64,000 bases of DNA from Piliocolobus tephrosceles (Eukaryota; Chordata; Mammalia; Primates; Cercopithecidae): assembly GCF_002776525.5 (NCBI RefSeq), contig NC_045439.1, forward strand, positions 160,108,942 to 160,172,941, read 5' to 3'. Shown piece by piece: positions 1-12,229 of the stretch (its first letter is position 1; each line of letters starts with the position of its first letter). A model generated the notes under the pieces. It saw only the letters and a list, made by a program, of their open reading frames with translations. It ran no database searches and was not told the DNA's origin. A program made the position numbers and the translations under genes.

Positions 1-127
1 AGGGAAATAAAAAGACTGAAAAATAATGAATATGATGTTAATGACCTGTGGATAATACCAGTCTAACATATGTGTAACTGGAGTCCCAGAAAAGGAGGAA
101 ATGATGAAAGAGGAGTAGAGGTGGTAA

Positions 128-159
<32 letters not shown>

Positions 160-305
160 GAAACAATGGCAACAATCTTCCAAATTTAAGGAAAACCATA
201 AATATACAGATTAAAAAACAACAACAACTCTTAGCATGGTAATCATCAAAAACAAAAAGTGACAAGAAAAAACCTTAACAGCAGCCAGGGAAAGGAGGCT
301 TAGTA
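1..305 (+). mobile_element. L1M fragment, ORF1-proximal part
   Basis: Diverged old L1 in the sense direction. The order 'ggagtcccagaaaagg', then 'gaagaaacaatggc', then 'ttaacagcagccaggg' follows the L1M consensus around the end of ORF1. The same L1 appears to resume at about 678 after the Tigger insertion. No open frame is kept. Confidence 0.7.
126..156. repeat. A-run followed by (TA)n
   Basis: Thirteen A bases followed by about nine TA units, inside the L1M fragment. Likely length-variable. Confidence 0.9.
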
Positions 306-324
306 TAAGGAAAAAAAGATAATT

Positions 325-673
325 AGCATTATGCATCACTTAACAGCACAGATACATTCTGAGAAATGTATCATTAGGTGGCATCATTAGGTGATTCTGT
401 CGTTGTGCAAACATCACAGAATGTACTTACACAAATCTAGATTAGATGGTATAGCTTGCTACAGAACTAGGATATATGGTATAGCCTGGGTGCTCCTAGG
501 TTATAAACCTGTACAGCATGTTACTGCACTGAACTGTAAGCAACTGTAACACAGTGTAAGTATATATCTAAACCTAGAAAAGGTACAGTGAAAATATGGT
601 GGTATAATCTTAAATGACTATTGTCAACTATGATCTCTTGTTGACTGAAATGTCATTATGTGGCACATGACTG
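325..673 (-). mobile_element. Tigger3/4-like DNA transposon, internally deleted
   Basis: Non-autonomous pogo/Tc-mariner (Tigger) copy of about 350 bp. The left end (gcattatgcatcactta) and the right end (ggcacatgactg) are degraded inverted repeats. TA dinucleotides at 323-324 and 674-675 fit the Tc/mariner target duplication. It lies in the opposite orientation to the longer copy at 42,909-44,100 and interrupts an L1M. Subfamily (Tigger3 versus Tigger4) is uncertain. Confidence 0.8.
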
Positions 674-677
674 TATA

Positions 678-1145
678 ACCAGACTTCTCATCAAAAACAA
701 ACGCTGAAAGAAAAACACATCAACTATTTAACCAAGAGAAAAGAAACATGTATGTCCACACAGAGACTGTTTTTCACACAACTGTTCATTGTACCTTTAT
801 TTATAATAGCTAGGAACTGAAAACAGCCCAGGTGTCCCTTAATAGATGAAGTCACAAACCACTGAGACATTCAACAGTATGGATGAATCTCAAAAACATT
901 ATGCTGAGCAAAAAGAAACTTTTTACAACACATAAGTATTGTACGACCCAGCTAACATAAAGTTCTAAGCAAGCTAAACTAAGATGAAAACAATCTGAAC
1001 AATGTTAGGTTCTAGGGATGGTGTGGGGGGAAGAAATAACTGGAAAGAGGTGCAAGTTCTGTACCCTGATAAAACTTTCTGGCAAAGGTGTATGCATTTG
1101 TCACAGCTCATGAAATGGTATATGTAGTCAACTGTATTTTCCAAA
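678..1145 (+). mobile_element. L1M remnants, ending in an L1 3' end
   Basis: About 40 bases seem to continue the ORF1-proximal L1 cut by the Tigger (ttctcatcaaaaac). They are followed by an L1M 3' end: 'tttataatagctagga', 'tggatgaatctcaaaaac' and 'attatgctgagca' are typical of the terminal ORF2 and 3' UTR. A deletion or junction inside is implied. Confidence 0.65.
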
Positions 1146-1149
1146 GATG

Positions 1150-1615
1150 GTCACAACAGAAGCCATTCTACATGCTCTTAACAATGTAACACTGTTATTT
1201 TTTCATCAGGTGGTGGAGTCTATGGCCCTTCTCTTTGAATCTGAGTGAAATTAGTGACTCTTTCAATCCAAAGACTACAGTCGTACCTCAACTATCTACA
1301 GAGGACTGGTTCCAGGACTCCCATGGATCCCAAAATCCAAGAATGCTTCGAATCCCTTATATAAAATGGCATAGTATTTGCATATAACCTACATGCATCT
1401 TCAAATATGTGAAACCATCTCTAGATTACTTATAATACCAAACACAATGTAAATGCTATGTAAACAGTTGTTACAATGTATTGCCAAAGACAAGCTCTCC
1501 TTGCCAATCCCTGATCAAATGAGAGATTCATGAGCAAAATAAATAGTTGCTGATATTTAAGGCACTAAGCTTGGGGCAATGTATTACACAGCAATAAATA
1601 ACTGGAACAGCATAG
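1150..1615 (+). mobile_element. Ancient LTR-like repeat, probably MLT1-type, split by MER2
   Basis: The left part reads 'ccaaagatggtcacaac'. The right part, after the MER2, ends 'ttacacagcaataaataactggaacag', written here in part only as a landmark of MaLR-like ends. Diverged; family assignment rests on the end sequence only. Confidence 0.45.
1278..1487 (+). mobile_element. MER2 (Tigger-related MITE), 3' truncated
   Basis: Starts with the MER2 terminus (cagtcgtacctcaac) directly after a TA. It contains 'ggttccaggactccc', 'cttatataaaatggc' and 'ctctagattacttataat' in consensus order. The 3' end is missing: the copy stops at about 1,487, and the host LTR-like repeat resumes. Confidence 0.85.
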
Positions 1616-1674
1616 TAAATTCTAGTTAAAAACACTAAACTACTAAGTTTTAGTTAATATACATGCTGAAGTTA

Positions 1675-1865
1675 AGGGTGTGGTATACTAACATCTGCAA
1701 CTTACTTTGAAAAGCATAAAAAAAGACACTTGAAGAGAGGATGGATAGATGGACAAGATAGAAGACAAAAACAAATATAACAAAATGTTAGTTGTGAAAT
1801 TATATTCTACATTTATTTTAAAGTCTCTGTGGTTTGAAAAATTGTACAATAAAATGTTGAAGAGT
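1675..1865 (+). mobile_element. L1M 3' terminal fragment
   Basis: Resembles the 3' UTR of old L1 elements: 'aacttactttgaaaagcat', a stretch rich in gatgga, and an end at 'gtacaataaaatgttg'. No coding content. Confidence 0.6.
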
Positions 1866-1892
1866 GAAATAAAGACGTTTCCATACAAATAA

Positions 1893-2965
1893 AAGCTGAA
1901 AGATTTTGTAGCCAGTAGACCTACACTTTAGAAATGTTTAAGAAATTTTTTCAAGTAGAAGGAAAATAACACCAAGAAACTTGGATCTACAAAAAGGAAT
2001 CTCCACAAAGGAAAAGAAATAAAAATGGTAAATAAAAGGGTAAATATAAAGGAATGTTATTCTTAGTTTTTAAGCTTCTTTGTAAGACAACTGGCTTTTG
2101 AAAGAAATAGTTTCAAATGCTACTGTGGAATCTATAACACATATAGAAGTAAAATGTTAAGCTCACAATACCAAAACGAATGAGGGAGAGTAAATGGATG
2201 TATACTATTCTAAAGTTCTTACATTACACATTAAGAGGAATAATAAATATTTCTGAAGGTAGACTGAGGTAAGTTCAAGGTGAATATTGTCAATCCTAGA
2301 TGTGTCACTGGGGGGAAAAAAACAGAGGGACAAGCTAATAATGGAGACAAAACAAAATTCCAAAATGCTCCATTAACCGAAAAGAAGGCAGAAAAGGAAG
2401 AAAATATGAGACAAATAGAAAACAAACAGTGTCTTAAACACAACTATATGGCCAACTGCAATAAATGTAAACGGACTTCATCAAATTAAAAAGCAAAGAT
2501 CGTAAAAAATCAATCTGTAAGCAAGATGCAACTATACGCTATCTAAAAGAAAGACATTAAATGACCAATAAGTTGAAAATAAAAACACAGCAAAATGATA
2601 TCATGTGCAAAAATTAATCATAAGAAAGGAATGGATACACTAATACCAAAGTAGACTTTAGATAGGGAACATTACTGGCAATAAACAGAGACATTTCATA
2701 ATGATAAAGACATCAATTAATCAAGGAGACCTAACAGTCCTAAATGTGAACACACCTAATGACACAGCTTTCAAGATTTTGCTTTAAAGCACATGAAGCA
2801 AAAATGAACAGAACAGAAGGAAGATAAACTCAAAATTATAGTTGAAGATTTCAACATTCCTCTCTTGGTAATTAGTAAGTGGACAGAAAATTAGTAAAGA
2901 TAGAGAAGAAATACATGTATCTATCTGACAAAGAACACACGTTCTGAAAAGAATGTGAAAATATT
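1893..2965 (+). mobile_element. L1M: ORF1 end, inter-ORF spacer, ORF2 endonuclease part
   Basis: The order of landmarks follows L1M: 'gtagccagtagacctac' (ORF1 end), 'ggtaaatataaagga', 'gtagactgaggtaagtt' (spacer), then 2,490-2,960 with 'ccaaagtagactttaga', 'cataatgataaag' and 'gaagatttcaacattcc' (endonuclease domain of ORF2). All frames are broken, so this is dead sequence. Confidence 0.75.
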
Positions 2966-3086
2966 TGAACAGACACACAAAGAAGAAAACTTCTAAACGG
3001 CAGTCATGAAGAAAATGTAAATTAAAACCATGACTTTTTAAACCTATTAGAATGGCAATTATTTTAAATAAAAAAACAGAAACTAC

Positions 3087-3360
3087 GAGGTAGTGGCTCA
3101 TGCCTGTAATCCCAGCACTTTGGGAGGCCGAGGCGCGTGCATCATGAGGTCAGGAGATCAAGACCATCCTGGCTAACACGTTGAAACCTCGTCTCTATTA
3201 CAAAAATACAAAAAAATTAGCCGGGCATGGCAGCGGGCGCCTGTAGTCCCAGCTACTCAGGAGGCTGAGGCAGGAGAATGGCGTGAACCCAGGAGGCGGA
3301 GCTTGCAGTGAGCCCAGATGGCGCTGCTGCACTCCAGCCTGGCAGACAGAGGCTTCGTCT

Positions 3361-3392
<32 letters not shown>
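3087..3392 (+). mobile_element. AluY, slightly 5' truncated
   Basis: The first few bases of the consensus are missing. The target-site duplication is a perfect 17-mer, aaaaaaacagaaactac, at 3,070-3,086 and 3,393-3,409. The poly-A tail is about 30 bases. 'ggaggcggagcttgcagtg' marks it as AluY. It sits in L1M ORF2. Confidence 0.95.
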
Positions 3393-3786
3393 AAAAAAAC
3401 AGAAACTACCAAGTTTTAGAAAAGATGTAGAGAAATTGGAACCCTTATTCACTGCTGGTGGGAATGTAAAATGGTGCAGTAGTCACTGTGGAAAACAGTA
3501 CGGCAGTCTCTAAAAAAATTACACATACAATTACCACATGGCCCAGCAATTCCACTCCTAAGTACATAACCAAAAGAATTAAAAGAAGGGACTCAAACAG
3601 ATATTTATATACCAATGTTCACAGCAGCATCATTCACATAGTTAAAAGGTACAAACAGCCCAAATGTCCACTGACAAATAAATAAATAAATAAACCAAAA
3701 AGTGATATATGCATACAATGAAATACTGCTCAACCTTAAAGAATCAAATTTGGATACATGCTACAATATGAATGAACTTGCAGGAC

Positions 3787-4179
3787 TGATATTGTTTGAT
3801 TATTTGTCCTGTACAGATCTCATGCTAAAAATATAATCCCCAATGTTGGGGGTGGGGTCTGGTGGGAGGTAACTGGGTCACAGGCGCAATCCCTCATAGC
3901 TTGGATAGAGAGTGAGTTCTCATGAGATGTGGTTGTTTAAAAAGGGTGTGCCACTTCCCCACCCTCTCTCTTGCTCCTGCTCTCGCCATATGACCTGGCT
4001 GCTCCTCCTCTGCCTTCCACCATGAGTGAACTCACCACGAGGGCTCCCCAGAAGCTGAGTAAGACGGTGGTGCCATGCTTGGACAGCCTGCAGCACCAGG
4101 GGCCAAATAAACTTCTTTTCTTTTTAAATTACCCAGTCTCAGATATTCCTTTAAGGCAACACAAGAATGGCCTAACACA
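3787..4179 (+). mobile_element. MSTB-type solo LTR (ERVL-MaLR)
   Basis: 393 bp, starting tgata and ending aacaca, with a perfect 5-bp target duplication aggac (3,782-3,786 and 4,180-4,184). Internal landmarks are 'gtggggtctggtgggag', 'gagttctcatgagatgtgg', 'cttgctcctgctctcgcc' and 'aattacccagtctcag'. No internal provirus sequence is present, so it is a solo LTR left by recombination between two LTRs. Confidence 0.9.
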
Positions 4180-4500
4180 AGGACATTATTACCATTAAAC
4201 GAAATGTGCCAGACACAAAAGGACTAAAATCATATGATTCTACTTATATGAAGTACCTGGAAGAGTCAAATTCACATAAAAAGTAGAACAGTGATTACAG
4301 GTGGATGGCGAGAGTAGGCAATGAAGAGTTACTGTTCAATGGATCGAGTTTCAGACTGAGAGGATGAAAAAGTTTCAGAGATGGACAGTGGTGGTGGTTG
4401 CACAATAATGTGAATGTACTTTATGTCACTGAACTGTACACTTAAAAACAGTTAAAATGGTAAATTTGATACGTGTATTTTACTACCATTAAAAAAAACC

Positions 4501-5208
4501 CAAAAAACACTGCAATGGGATACCATTACACACCTCAGAATGTGTGCAATTAAAGACTGAGAACATCAAATGCTGACATTTGGAGAACTGGAACTCTCAT
4601 ACACTGCTGATGGGAATGTAAAGTAGTATAATCATCTGGAAAATAGTTTGGCAATTCCTTATACATTTAAACATAAACTTACCATGTGACCCAGTAATTC
4701 CAATTTAAGGTATTTACCCTAGAAAAATGAAAACATATGTTCACACAAAGACATGCACACAAAACAGTACCTTTATTCACAACAGCCTAAACTGAAAACA
4801 ATATAAATGTTCACCAGAAAATGAATGAACAAACTGTGGTATACTCATATTGTATTTAAAAATACAAAACAAACCAACAAAAAATCTGTGATAAACACAA
4901 ATTGGATGAATCTCAAAAACATGCCAAGTGAAAGAAACCAGACATGCAAGAGTATATGTTACTTGATTCCATGGATATGTAATTCTAGAGTAGGCAAAAC
5001 TAATAAACACATCAGTGGTTGCCTGGGGCCAAGAGAGAGAAATGACTACAGACAGGAAGGAACTTTTTGGAGGTAATTCAGTTGTTCTGAAGTTGGACTG
5101 TAGTAGCAGTGATAGTGTATATATTTATCAAAATCAATAAAACTGTAGAGTTAAAATGGGTGCATTTCACTATGTATCAATTATACCTCAATAAACTTGA
5201 TGTTTTTC
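4501..5208 (+). mobile_element. L1M (L1MC/D/E type) 3' end
   Basis: Starts in the ORF2 C-terminal region (tgctgatgggaatgtaaag), continues through 'ttcacaacagcctaaactg' and 'ggatgaatctcaaaaac', and ends with 'cagtggttgcctggggcc' and 'attatacctcaataaact', the typical 3' terminus. A second L1 3' end directly follows the preceding one. Confidence 0.85.
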
Positions 5209-5214
5209 AAAGTT

Positions 5215-6060
5215 TGTGAGAACTTAATACAGAAGAAGGTGGCATTTTCAGTGGAGACAGGATGCCTTACAAGACAGTCAGCTACCCGAGTGGAAGAAAA
5301 TAAAAGGTAGATACAATTCCCACACCATATGACAAATGTAATCCAGATCTAAACCATATCATACCATATCCAAAAATATGCTGAATGTTCAGATCTAACT
5401 TTATAAATTGAAGTCAATGAAATCATAAAAGTATCAGAGGAAAATACAAGAGATTGGCCAGGTACAGTAGCTCATGCTTGTAATCCCAGCACTTTGGGAG
5501 GCTGATGTGGGAGGACAGCTTGAGGCCAGAAGTTCAAGACCAGTCTGGGCAACACAGTGAGATACGTTTTCTACAAAAAAACAAACTAACAAAGCAAAAA
5601 AACCCCGACTAGCTGTAGTGGCACATGCCTGTAATCTTAGCTACTGGGGAAGCTGAGGCAGGAGGATCACTTGAGCCCAGGAGTTTGAGGTTGCAGGGAG
5701 CTATGGTTGCTCCAGCCTGGGTGACAGAATGACATCCTATCTCTAAAAAGTTTTTGTAATATGTATATGAGATCATATTTATATCATCTTTGTTAGCATG
5801 CTGAAACCCAGAAGCTATAAAAGATGGACAGATCTGCCTACATAAAAACTTTAAAATTTCACATGACTAGATACTATAAAATTAAAGGTAAGTAATGAGA
5901 TAATATTTGCAAAATATAATAAAGAATTAAATGATAAATAAAGAATGCTTACAAATTTAAAAAACAACACAGTAGAAATGGACCAAAAAACCAGACAATT
6001 GCCCAGGCTATTTATAAAGATTTAAACAGATTTTATATATACATAAATCAAAACAAGGTA
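5215..6060 (+). mobile_element. L1M ORF2 C-terminal segment, split by AluJ
   Basis: Pieces at 5,215-5,455 ('aatcataaaagtatcagagg') and 5,751-6,060 ('ctgcctacataaaaac', 'aatatttgcaaaatata') match the region just upstream of the ORF2 stop in old L1s. Heavily diverged. 6,061-6,400 is AT-rich and may hold further degraded L1, but I cannot place it. Confidence 0.6.
5456..5750 (+). mobile_element. AluJ
   Basis: Full dimer with AluJ-type bases: 'cttgaggccagaagttcaag' in the left arm and 'cttgagcccaggagtttgag' in the right arm. High divergence and no clear poly-A tail fit an old insertion. It splits an L1M. Confidence 0.9.
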
Positions 6061-6529
6061 AACGAGCAGTCCCTAATATATTCTAAGGAATGAAACTTGC
6101 TAAAATTATTTTTTAAAAGGTAATTGGCAGAATCTATCAAATTTTTAGATTGACACGGTCTAAAATATCTTATTTGTAGAAATCTACCTTACAGAAAAAA
6201 TAACAGGTATCATCATTTGCAAAAGCAAATACTGAAAACAACCTAATTTCCACAACAGGCAAAGAAAGGGTTTCATAACCTATCATGAACTCTCAAGAGT
6301 TAATTCCTAGTTCAGTTCTAAAGATTGAGAGAACACATCAGCTTTAGAGTATTCCATCTCAGGTTTCTCAAGGGCAATTTTTCATTAAGGCCTAATTTAT
6401 TACATTTTAAAACATGCTTTTCCTTCCTATCTTTTTTGTTTTTCTTCTTTTCCCCCCAAAAGCTTATATGGTAAAATTACCTGTAGTTAAGTGGGCATGT
6501 GACAAGATGCACAGATTTAATGCAATAAT

Positions 6530-7385
6530 TTATAAGAATTATTCAACTCCATTCTCTCAGCTGCTCTGGTCAAAAAACTCTGGCATTATCTTTCACTTCT
6601 CCCTTTATTTCCCACTTTCATCTGGTCTACTACTAAATCCTATGGACTCTATTTCAACATATATCAAGAATTCAACCACTTCTCACCACCCTCACTTTGA
6701 CCACTCTGTCCGTTTCAGTCACCTCTTAATCTGTACTAATGGTCTACCAATTGGTCTGTTTCTGCCCTTGTCCCCCTTTTCAGTCTACACTCAACACAGC
6801 AATGAGAGTGGTCTTGCTAAACATAAGTCATACTTTTTCACTACTCTGCTCAAAGACCTCCAAGAGCTTCCCATCTCACTTAATGGTAAAAATCAAACAC
6901 CTTATTATGATCAAAATATCTGTACCCTCCATTATCTGTCTCTTTTATTTCCCATCATTTACTTTTCTAAAGTTACAATGGCCACACCTCGAGTTCTTCC
7001 AACACATCAGGCACTCTCACTTTGGGGTTTCCCTATTCACTACACCCTTTGGCTGAAATGCTCTTCCCCCAAATATCCACATGACTAGCTCTCTCCTCTC
7101 CTTCAGTTCTTCACCCAAGTTACCATTTCAGTGAAGCTTTCCCTACCTACCCTATCTAAAATTTCCCATCACCCTTTCACCTACAAACACTTCCCTTATT
7201 TGTTTTTTCTCCTTAGCACTATGTAACATATATTTTACCTATCTTTATGATCTCTCTTTTTAGTATTAAAGTGCCATGAAAGCAAAGGATTGAGTGGGTT
7301 TTATACACTGCTGTCTCCACCAGCGCCTAGAAAAAAATGCCCACTACACAGTAGGAATTCAAGAAATGTTTACTAAGTCAATCAG
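6530..7385 (+). mobile_element. L2 LINE, 3' half
   Basis: One of the longer L2 copies here. It holds 'gcaatgagagtggtcttgct', 'catactttttcactactctgctc', given in part, 'gaaatgctcttcccccaa', 'tatccacatgactagctc', and the tail 'gtaggaattcaagaaatg'. A 224-codon open frame (6,414-7,088) starts before the element and runs into it; it does not follow the L2 reverse-transcriptase frame over its length, and I regard it as chance. Confidence 0.85.
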
Positions 7386-7439
7386 ATGGATGTGTATGTA
7401 GCCAACCATTTGAAAGACTCTTATAACACAGTTAAGAGA

Positions 7440-9095
7440 AAAAAAATAAGTTACATGAAATACAAGTTTTAGTACACAAAAATCTGTACACAAGGAATTA
7501 ACATGAAATTTTTAAAAATTCAATTTGCAATACCATCAAAACATAAAATTCTTAGAAATAAATTTTTAAAGTAATAAAAGTACAAGACCTGTATACTGAA
7601 AACTACAAAACATGAAAGAAATTAAAGAACACCTTAATAACTGGAAAGATATCCCATGCTCATGAACGAGAAGACAGTATTAAGGTAGCAAAACTTCCCA
7701 AATAGACCTACAGATTCAACACAAATCCAGGTCCTATCAAAATCTCAGTTTCATTTCTTGCAAGCTAACCCTAAAATTCTATGGAAATTTGAGAAACCCA
7801 GAGACCCAAAACAATTTTGAAAAAGAGTAAGTTAGAATACTCACATTTCCTGATTTCAAGACTTACTACAAAGCTACAGTAATCAAGAGTGTGTGTTACC
7901 AAAAAAACAGACATACATGTCAATGGACTATATAACTCAAGAGTCCAGAAATAAATTATTAGATTTTGTCAATCAAATTTTCACCATGACGCCAAGATAA
8001 TTCAATGCGGAAAGAATAGACTTTTCAACAAATGGTGCTGGGACAACTGAATTGCCACTTGTAAAAGAATACAATTGGATCTCCCCCTCACATCTTACGT
8101 AAAAGTTAACTCAGAACAGATAATAGGTCTAAATATAAGAGATACAACTGTAAAACTCTTAGACGAGAAGAGGTATAAATCTTTACGATCTTGGATTAGG
8201 CAATGGTTTCTTAGATACCACCACCAAAAGAACAAGCAACAAAAGAAAAAAAATGGACTTCACCAAAATTAAAAACTGTGTGCTTCAAAGGAAAATGAAA
8301 AGACAATCCATAAAATGGGGGAAATTATTTGAAAATCACATATCTGATGAGGGACTTGTACACAGAATATATTTCAAAAACTCGTACAAGCCAACAATAA
8401 CAAAAATTTAAAATGGCAAAAGAAATAGTTCTCCGAAGATGGCCAATCAGCATATGAAATGATGTTCATCACCGTAAGTTGTCAAGGAAACGGACATCAA
8501 AGCCACAAAGATCCTTCACACACACAAGAATGGCTAAAATAAAAAGGACAGATGTGTTAAAAGGAAGTAGAGAAATCAGAACCCTCATACACTGCTGGTG
8601 CAATTGCAAAATTAGGGCAGCCACTTTGGAAAAGAGTTTGGCAATTCCTCAACATGTTAAACACAGAGTTACCCTAGGAATCCAGCAGTTTCACTCCTAG
8701 ATATATAGCCAAGAGAACTGAATATATATATTCACATAAAATCTTGCAGATAAATGTTCTTTGCAACAGTATTCATGTCACAACATGAATATACCTTGAA
8801 AATATCATGGTAAATAAAAGAACCTGCACACAAAAGGACACACAGTGTATGATTTCCATTTATATGAAATGTCCAGAATAAATAAATTCATAGAGACAAA
8901 GCAGATTAGTTGTTGCCAGGGGCCAGGAAAGGGAAGAATGGGGAATGGCTGCTAACAGGTTAGGATTTCTTTTGGGGATGATGAAAATGTTCTAAAATTC
9001 AATAGTGGTGATGGCTGCACAACTGTGAATATACTAAAAACTTTAAAAGGTGAATTTTATAGTATGTGAATTATCTCAATAAAGCTATTAATAGT
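7440..9095 (+). mobile_element. L1M, ORF2 3' part and 3' UTR, about 1.65 kb
   Basis: Longest uninterrupted L1M stretch in the left third. Landmarks: 'acctgtatactgaaaactac', 'caaatggtgctgggacaac', 'ctcttagacgagaag', 'ctgctggtgcaattgcaaa' and the 3' UTR 'gatgaaaatgttctaaaatt' to 'tctcaataaagctat'. All frames are interrupted; short open stretches (for example 8,075-8,272) are ORF2 scraps. Confidence 0.9.
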
Positions 9096-10464
9096 TTTGA
9101 AAGTTAGAGAATATGTTTGGTATGATTTTTTTTTAAAACACCGCCTCCCCAAAAGGAAAAAAGCTGTATGTATATTAGTATCCTTACAGCTATCTTACAT
9201 TTTATATTTGATTGGTAATTTCCTTCCAAGCATTTCTTTCCCCCTACATTTAAACACATTTAACAACTGTTAAGTTTTAGAATTGGCTATGAAGGGAAGA
9301 GAAACATTTCATTTCTTCTTATACTTAAAAAAAAATAGCTTTTTATTTTTCTTTTCTATATTTCCTCATCCTCAAAAATAGATTCTACACACCAATATTT
9401 GAGAGATGGTGGGGCAACAACCACAAAATACGAGAGGCTCTCTTCTGGAAATGTAAAAACGTTAGAATTCCTAGGAACTTGTCTTGATTTATGGGACTAA
9501 CCCAATATTTAAAACTGAGCCCATGCTGGTAAATCTGGGCTATTACAGTCATACATACATAGAACTGTGGTATCACAACACATCCACTGTGCACTGGAAG
9601 AGTACTATAATCTCCTTCTAATGTGCACCTTGGCTCTCCCCTCCCTTGCGTTCTTTGAAATTTTTTTTTTTTTTTTAAATAAGGCATGCTTATTTCTTAT
9701 TTACCTACTAATTACAGAAGGTAGACTCACGATGTGCCAATATTAAAATGTTATTCTCCATTAAAATACATTTACTTAAGTGTTTTATTACATGACTTAC
9801 CAGCAACGGAAGAATCTCATCTTAGAGTAGTTCTCAACTGTCATCTATGAAAATCTTTAGAAATACCAAATCATCAGAATTACTTTAATTTCCTGGCTTT
9901 TAATCATAAACATTCCTACTGGTCAACAATTCTACAATATGAAAAGAGACATCTGCACCATATAGTCCCAATGATTTATTATTCTGAAATTTTCCTCTGG
10001 GTTATTTTTACACTATAATTAGAGTTCAAACTTCCATAGTGCCTAGCCTAAAATTAAACCTAGAATTATGCCAATTTATGCCTGCTATATATGCACACAC
10101 AAAAGACTTATAATGCAATATACTAAAAGAACTAAAGGTAGGTAGGCTTTTCCTTGAAGGAATCATAGCTACATAATTTCAAGTTTAATCTGTTACATTC
10201 ATCTGCCTATCAAATGCATGTAGCATGTAAACTCATAAAACGAAATCTGATTTAGTAACAAAAAAACATTAGCTTCTAATTTAACTTCAAAATGCTTTTC
10301 AAAAAATCGACCCCATCTAATTCTAAGTGAACTAGACCACACTTGATAGAAAACTGTTGTTCTAAAAACCATACGTACTTAACATAAATAGTAAACATAC
10401 GAGAACATTTAGTCTTCTATTAATGTCTTACAAAATACTTCAATGTGGCCTAGCCTGGTTATAA
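9096..10464. other. No recognised feature
   Basis: AT-rich, apparently single-copy sequence. Homopolymer T runs lie at about 9,127-9,134 and 9,661-9,676. A 100-codon minus-strand frame (9,385-9,687) shows no recognisable domain. No splice-bounded coding exon seen. Confidence 0.5.
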
Positions 10465-10690
10465 TTTTTTTTTTTTTTTTAAGGGACAGGGTCTCTGTCA
10501 CTGAGGCTGGAGTGCAGCGGCGTGATACTAGTTCACTGCAGCCTGGAACTCCAGGGTTCAAGCAATCCCCCCCCACCTCAGGCTCCCGAGCTGGGTTAAT
10601 TTTATTTTTCATAGGGATAAGGTCTCACTTTGTTGCCCAGGCTGGTCTCTAATTCGTGGCCTCAAGTAATTCTCTAACCTCTGCCTTACA
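10465..10690 (-). mobile_element. Old Alu (AluJ-like), internally deleted
   Basis: The T-run 10,465-10,480 is the reverse of the poly-A tail. It is followed by 'gggacagggtctctgtcac' and 'ggctggagtgcagcggcg'. The segment that normally holds the 'gggactacaggc' block is deleted between the two arms. Ends near 'cctctgcctta'. Confidence 0.8.
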
Positions 10691-10989
10691 TTTCCTTTTG
10701 AGCTGTTATTATCAACTGGAGTAACATTTCTAGTTGGGGGAAAAAGGAACTGATCCTTATCAATCTGTAGATGAATACTTATTCAGCACTTACAAATAAC
10801 TGAATGTGGGCATGAAAAAAAGAATGATAGATGATAAACATTTACTGTTCTCACAGAACTATCAAATACAGGAATAAATAAATTACCTAATTTCAGTTGA
10901 GATAAATACAACTCAGAATTTAATAAACAGTATAAGGTGAGGATGCTAGAAATGCCCACATAATGCTGACAAACTATATACTGGCATAT

Positions 10990-11615
10990 CCATTTAAGAA
11001 AAGAATTTACCAATATCTAGTAACCAGCAATTTCACTTCTAAGGTTCTTCCCAAAACACCTGCACATACACTCATGTAAAAATAAACACTGCAGCATTAT
11101 TTATAATAGCAAAAAGAAAATAACTCAAAATATCCATCAATAGTGGGATACATACATTTTATCTATGCATAAAATGAAATGCCAGATTAACAGTGAAAGT
11201 GAATAAACTACATCTACATGCATCAACATATACACTTCAAAAAGTTGATACTGAGTTTAAAAAAATCAAGCTATTGAAAGACAGTGCTATACATATCTGT
11301 AAAAATTTAATACAAAAACCAACACCACATATCACTTATAGATACATCTACACATGTATAGTAAAAGTATAAAACAAGGACTTGAAATACACTTAAGAAA
11401 TCTCAAGACAGTTGTTACTTTGTGTAGAGAGGGGTAACAGGACTTGAACAGTTGGGGTTGTTAAAAGTGATTATGTAACTGCATCCTTTCCCCCAAGAGA
11501 TAAAAATGGACATAATTTACATTTATAGCTGGTGGATAAATGGGCATTTGCTATGTTGTTTTCTGGATGTTTTAAAAACTTTACAATTAAAACATATACA
11601 CTTATTTTAAAAACA
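10990..11615 (+). mobile_element. L1M 3' end
   Basis: Diverged L1 terminus: 'agcattatttataatagc', 'tccatcaatagtgggata', 'gtgaataaactacatctac' and a 3' UTR ending 'ttttaaaaactttacaatt'. Same orientation as all other L1 pieces to its left. 10,691-10,989 holds no recognised feature. Confidence 0.65.
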
Positions 11616-11737
11616 AACAAAAGACATATTAGCATATAATGTCCAAGCTGATATTTACCTTGGAAGATCATCTAATATAAACCTCCCTACTTCACTAAAA
11701 AAAATTAGAAAAGATGTCAGAATAAAAATATGATACA

Positions 11738-11854
11738 GGCTGGACGCAGTGGTTCATGTCTATAATTCTAGCACTTTGGGAGGCCAAGGCAGGAGGATCC
11801 CTTGAGCCCAGGAGTCAAGACCAGGCTCGGTAATACAGTGAAACTTCATCTCTA
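11738..11854 (+). mobile_element. Alu left monomer (FLAM/AluJ-like)
   Basis: A single arm beginning 'ggctggacgcagtgg', with 'cttgagcccaggagtcaag', running straight into a CCAAA microsatellite grown from its tail. Confidence 0.8.
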
Positions 11855-11900
11855 CAAACCAAACCAAACCAAACCAAACCAAACAAAACGAAACAAAACC
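11855..11900 (+). repeat. (CCAAA)n microsatellite
   Basis: About five CCAAA/ACCAA units followed by variant units (acaaaacg). It derives from the A-rich tail of the preceding Alu monomer. Confidence 0.9.
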
Positions 11901-11928
11901 ACCAAACTTTTTACTAAGAATGTAATAG

Positions 11929-12229
11929 GGCTGGTGTGGTGGCTCATGCCTTTAATCCCAGTACTTTCAGAGGTCGAGGCGGGCAGATCACGTGATGTTA
12001 GGAATTTGAAACCAGCCTGGCCAACATGGTGAAACCCTCTATCTACTAAAAATACAAAAATTAGCTGGGCCTGGTGGCACACGCCTGTAGTCCCTGCTAC
12101 TCAGGAGGCTGAGGCAGGAGAATCGCTTGAACCCAGGAGGCGGAGGCTGCAGTGAGACGAGATCGCACCACTGCACTCCAGCCTGGGTGACAGCGTGAGA
12201 CTCCATCTCAGGAAAAAATAAAATAAATA
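11929..12229 (+). mobile_element. AluS
   Basis: Complete dimer with AluS features (gccaacatggtgaaacc, gcttgaacccaggaggcgg). The tail merges into an AT-rich microsatellite. Confidence 0.92.

Larger units (their letters stand above)
2966..4500 (+). mobile_element. L1M 3' half, interrupted by AluY and MSTB
   Basis: L1M pieces at 2,966-3,086, 3,393-3,786 and 4,180-4,500 form one element in order. Landmarks are the ORF2 C-terminal region (gaatggcaatta; gctggtgggaatgtaaaatgg, in part), the 'gtgtcc'-type 3' ORF2 stretch, and a 3' UTR (gtggtggttgcacaa, actgaactgtacac). An AluY and then an MSTB LTR landed in it, each with a clean target duplication. An (AAAT)n run sits at 3,678-3,694. Confidence 0.8.

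Noticed and set aside
6414..7088. 224-codon plus-strand open frame
   Set aside because: Most of it lies in an L2 LINE 3' half and the rest in a T-rich stretch; it is not a host gene.
11855..11900. CRISPR-like or telomere-like array of CCAAA units
   Set aside because: A simple pentanucleotide expansion of an Alu monomer tail; there are no spacers, and this is a mammalian genome.
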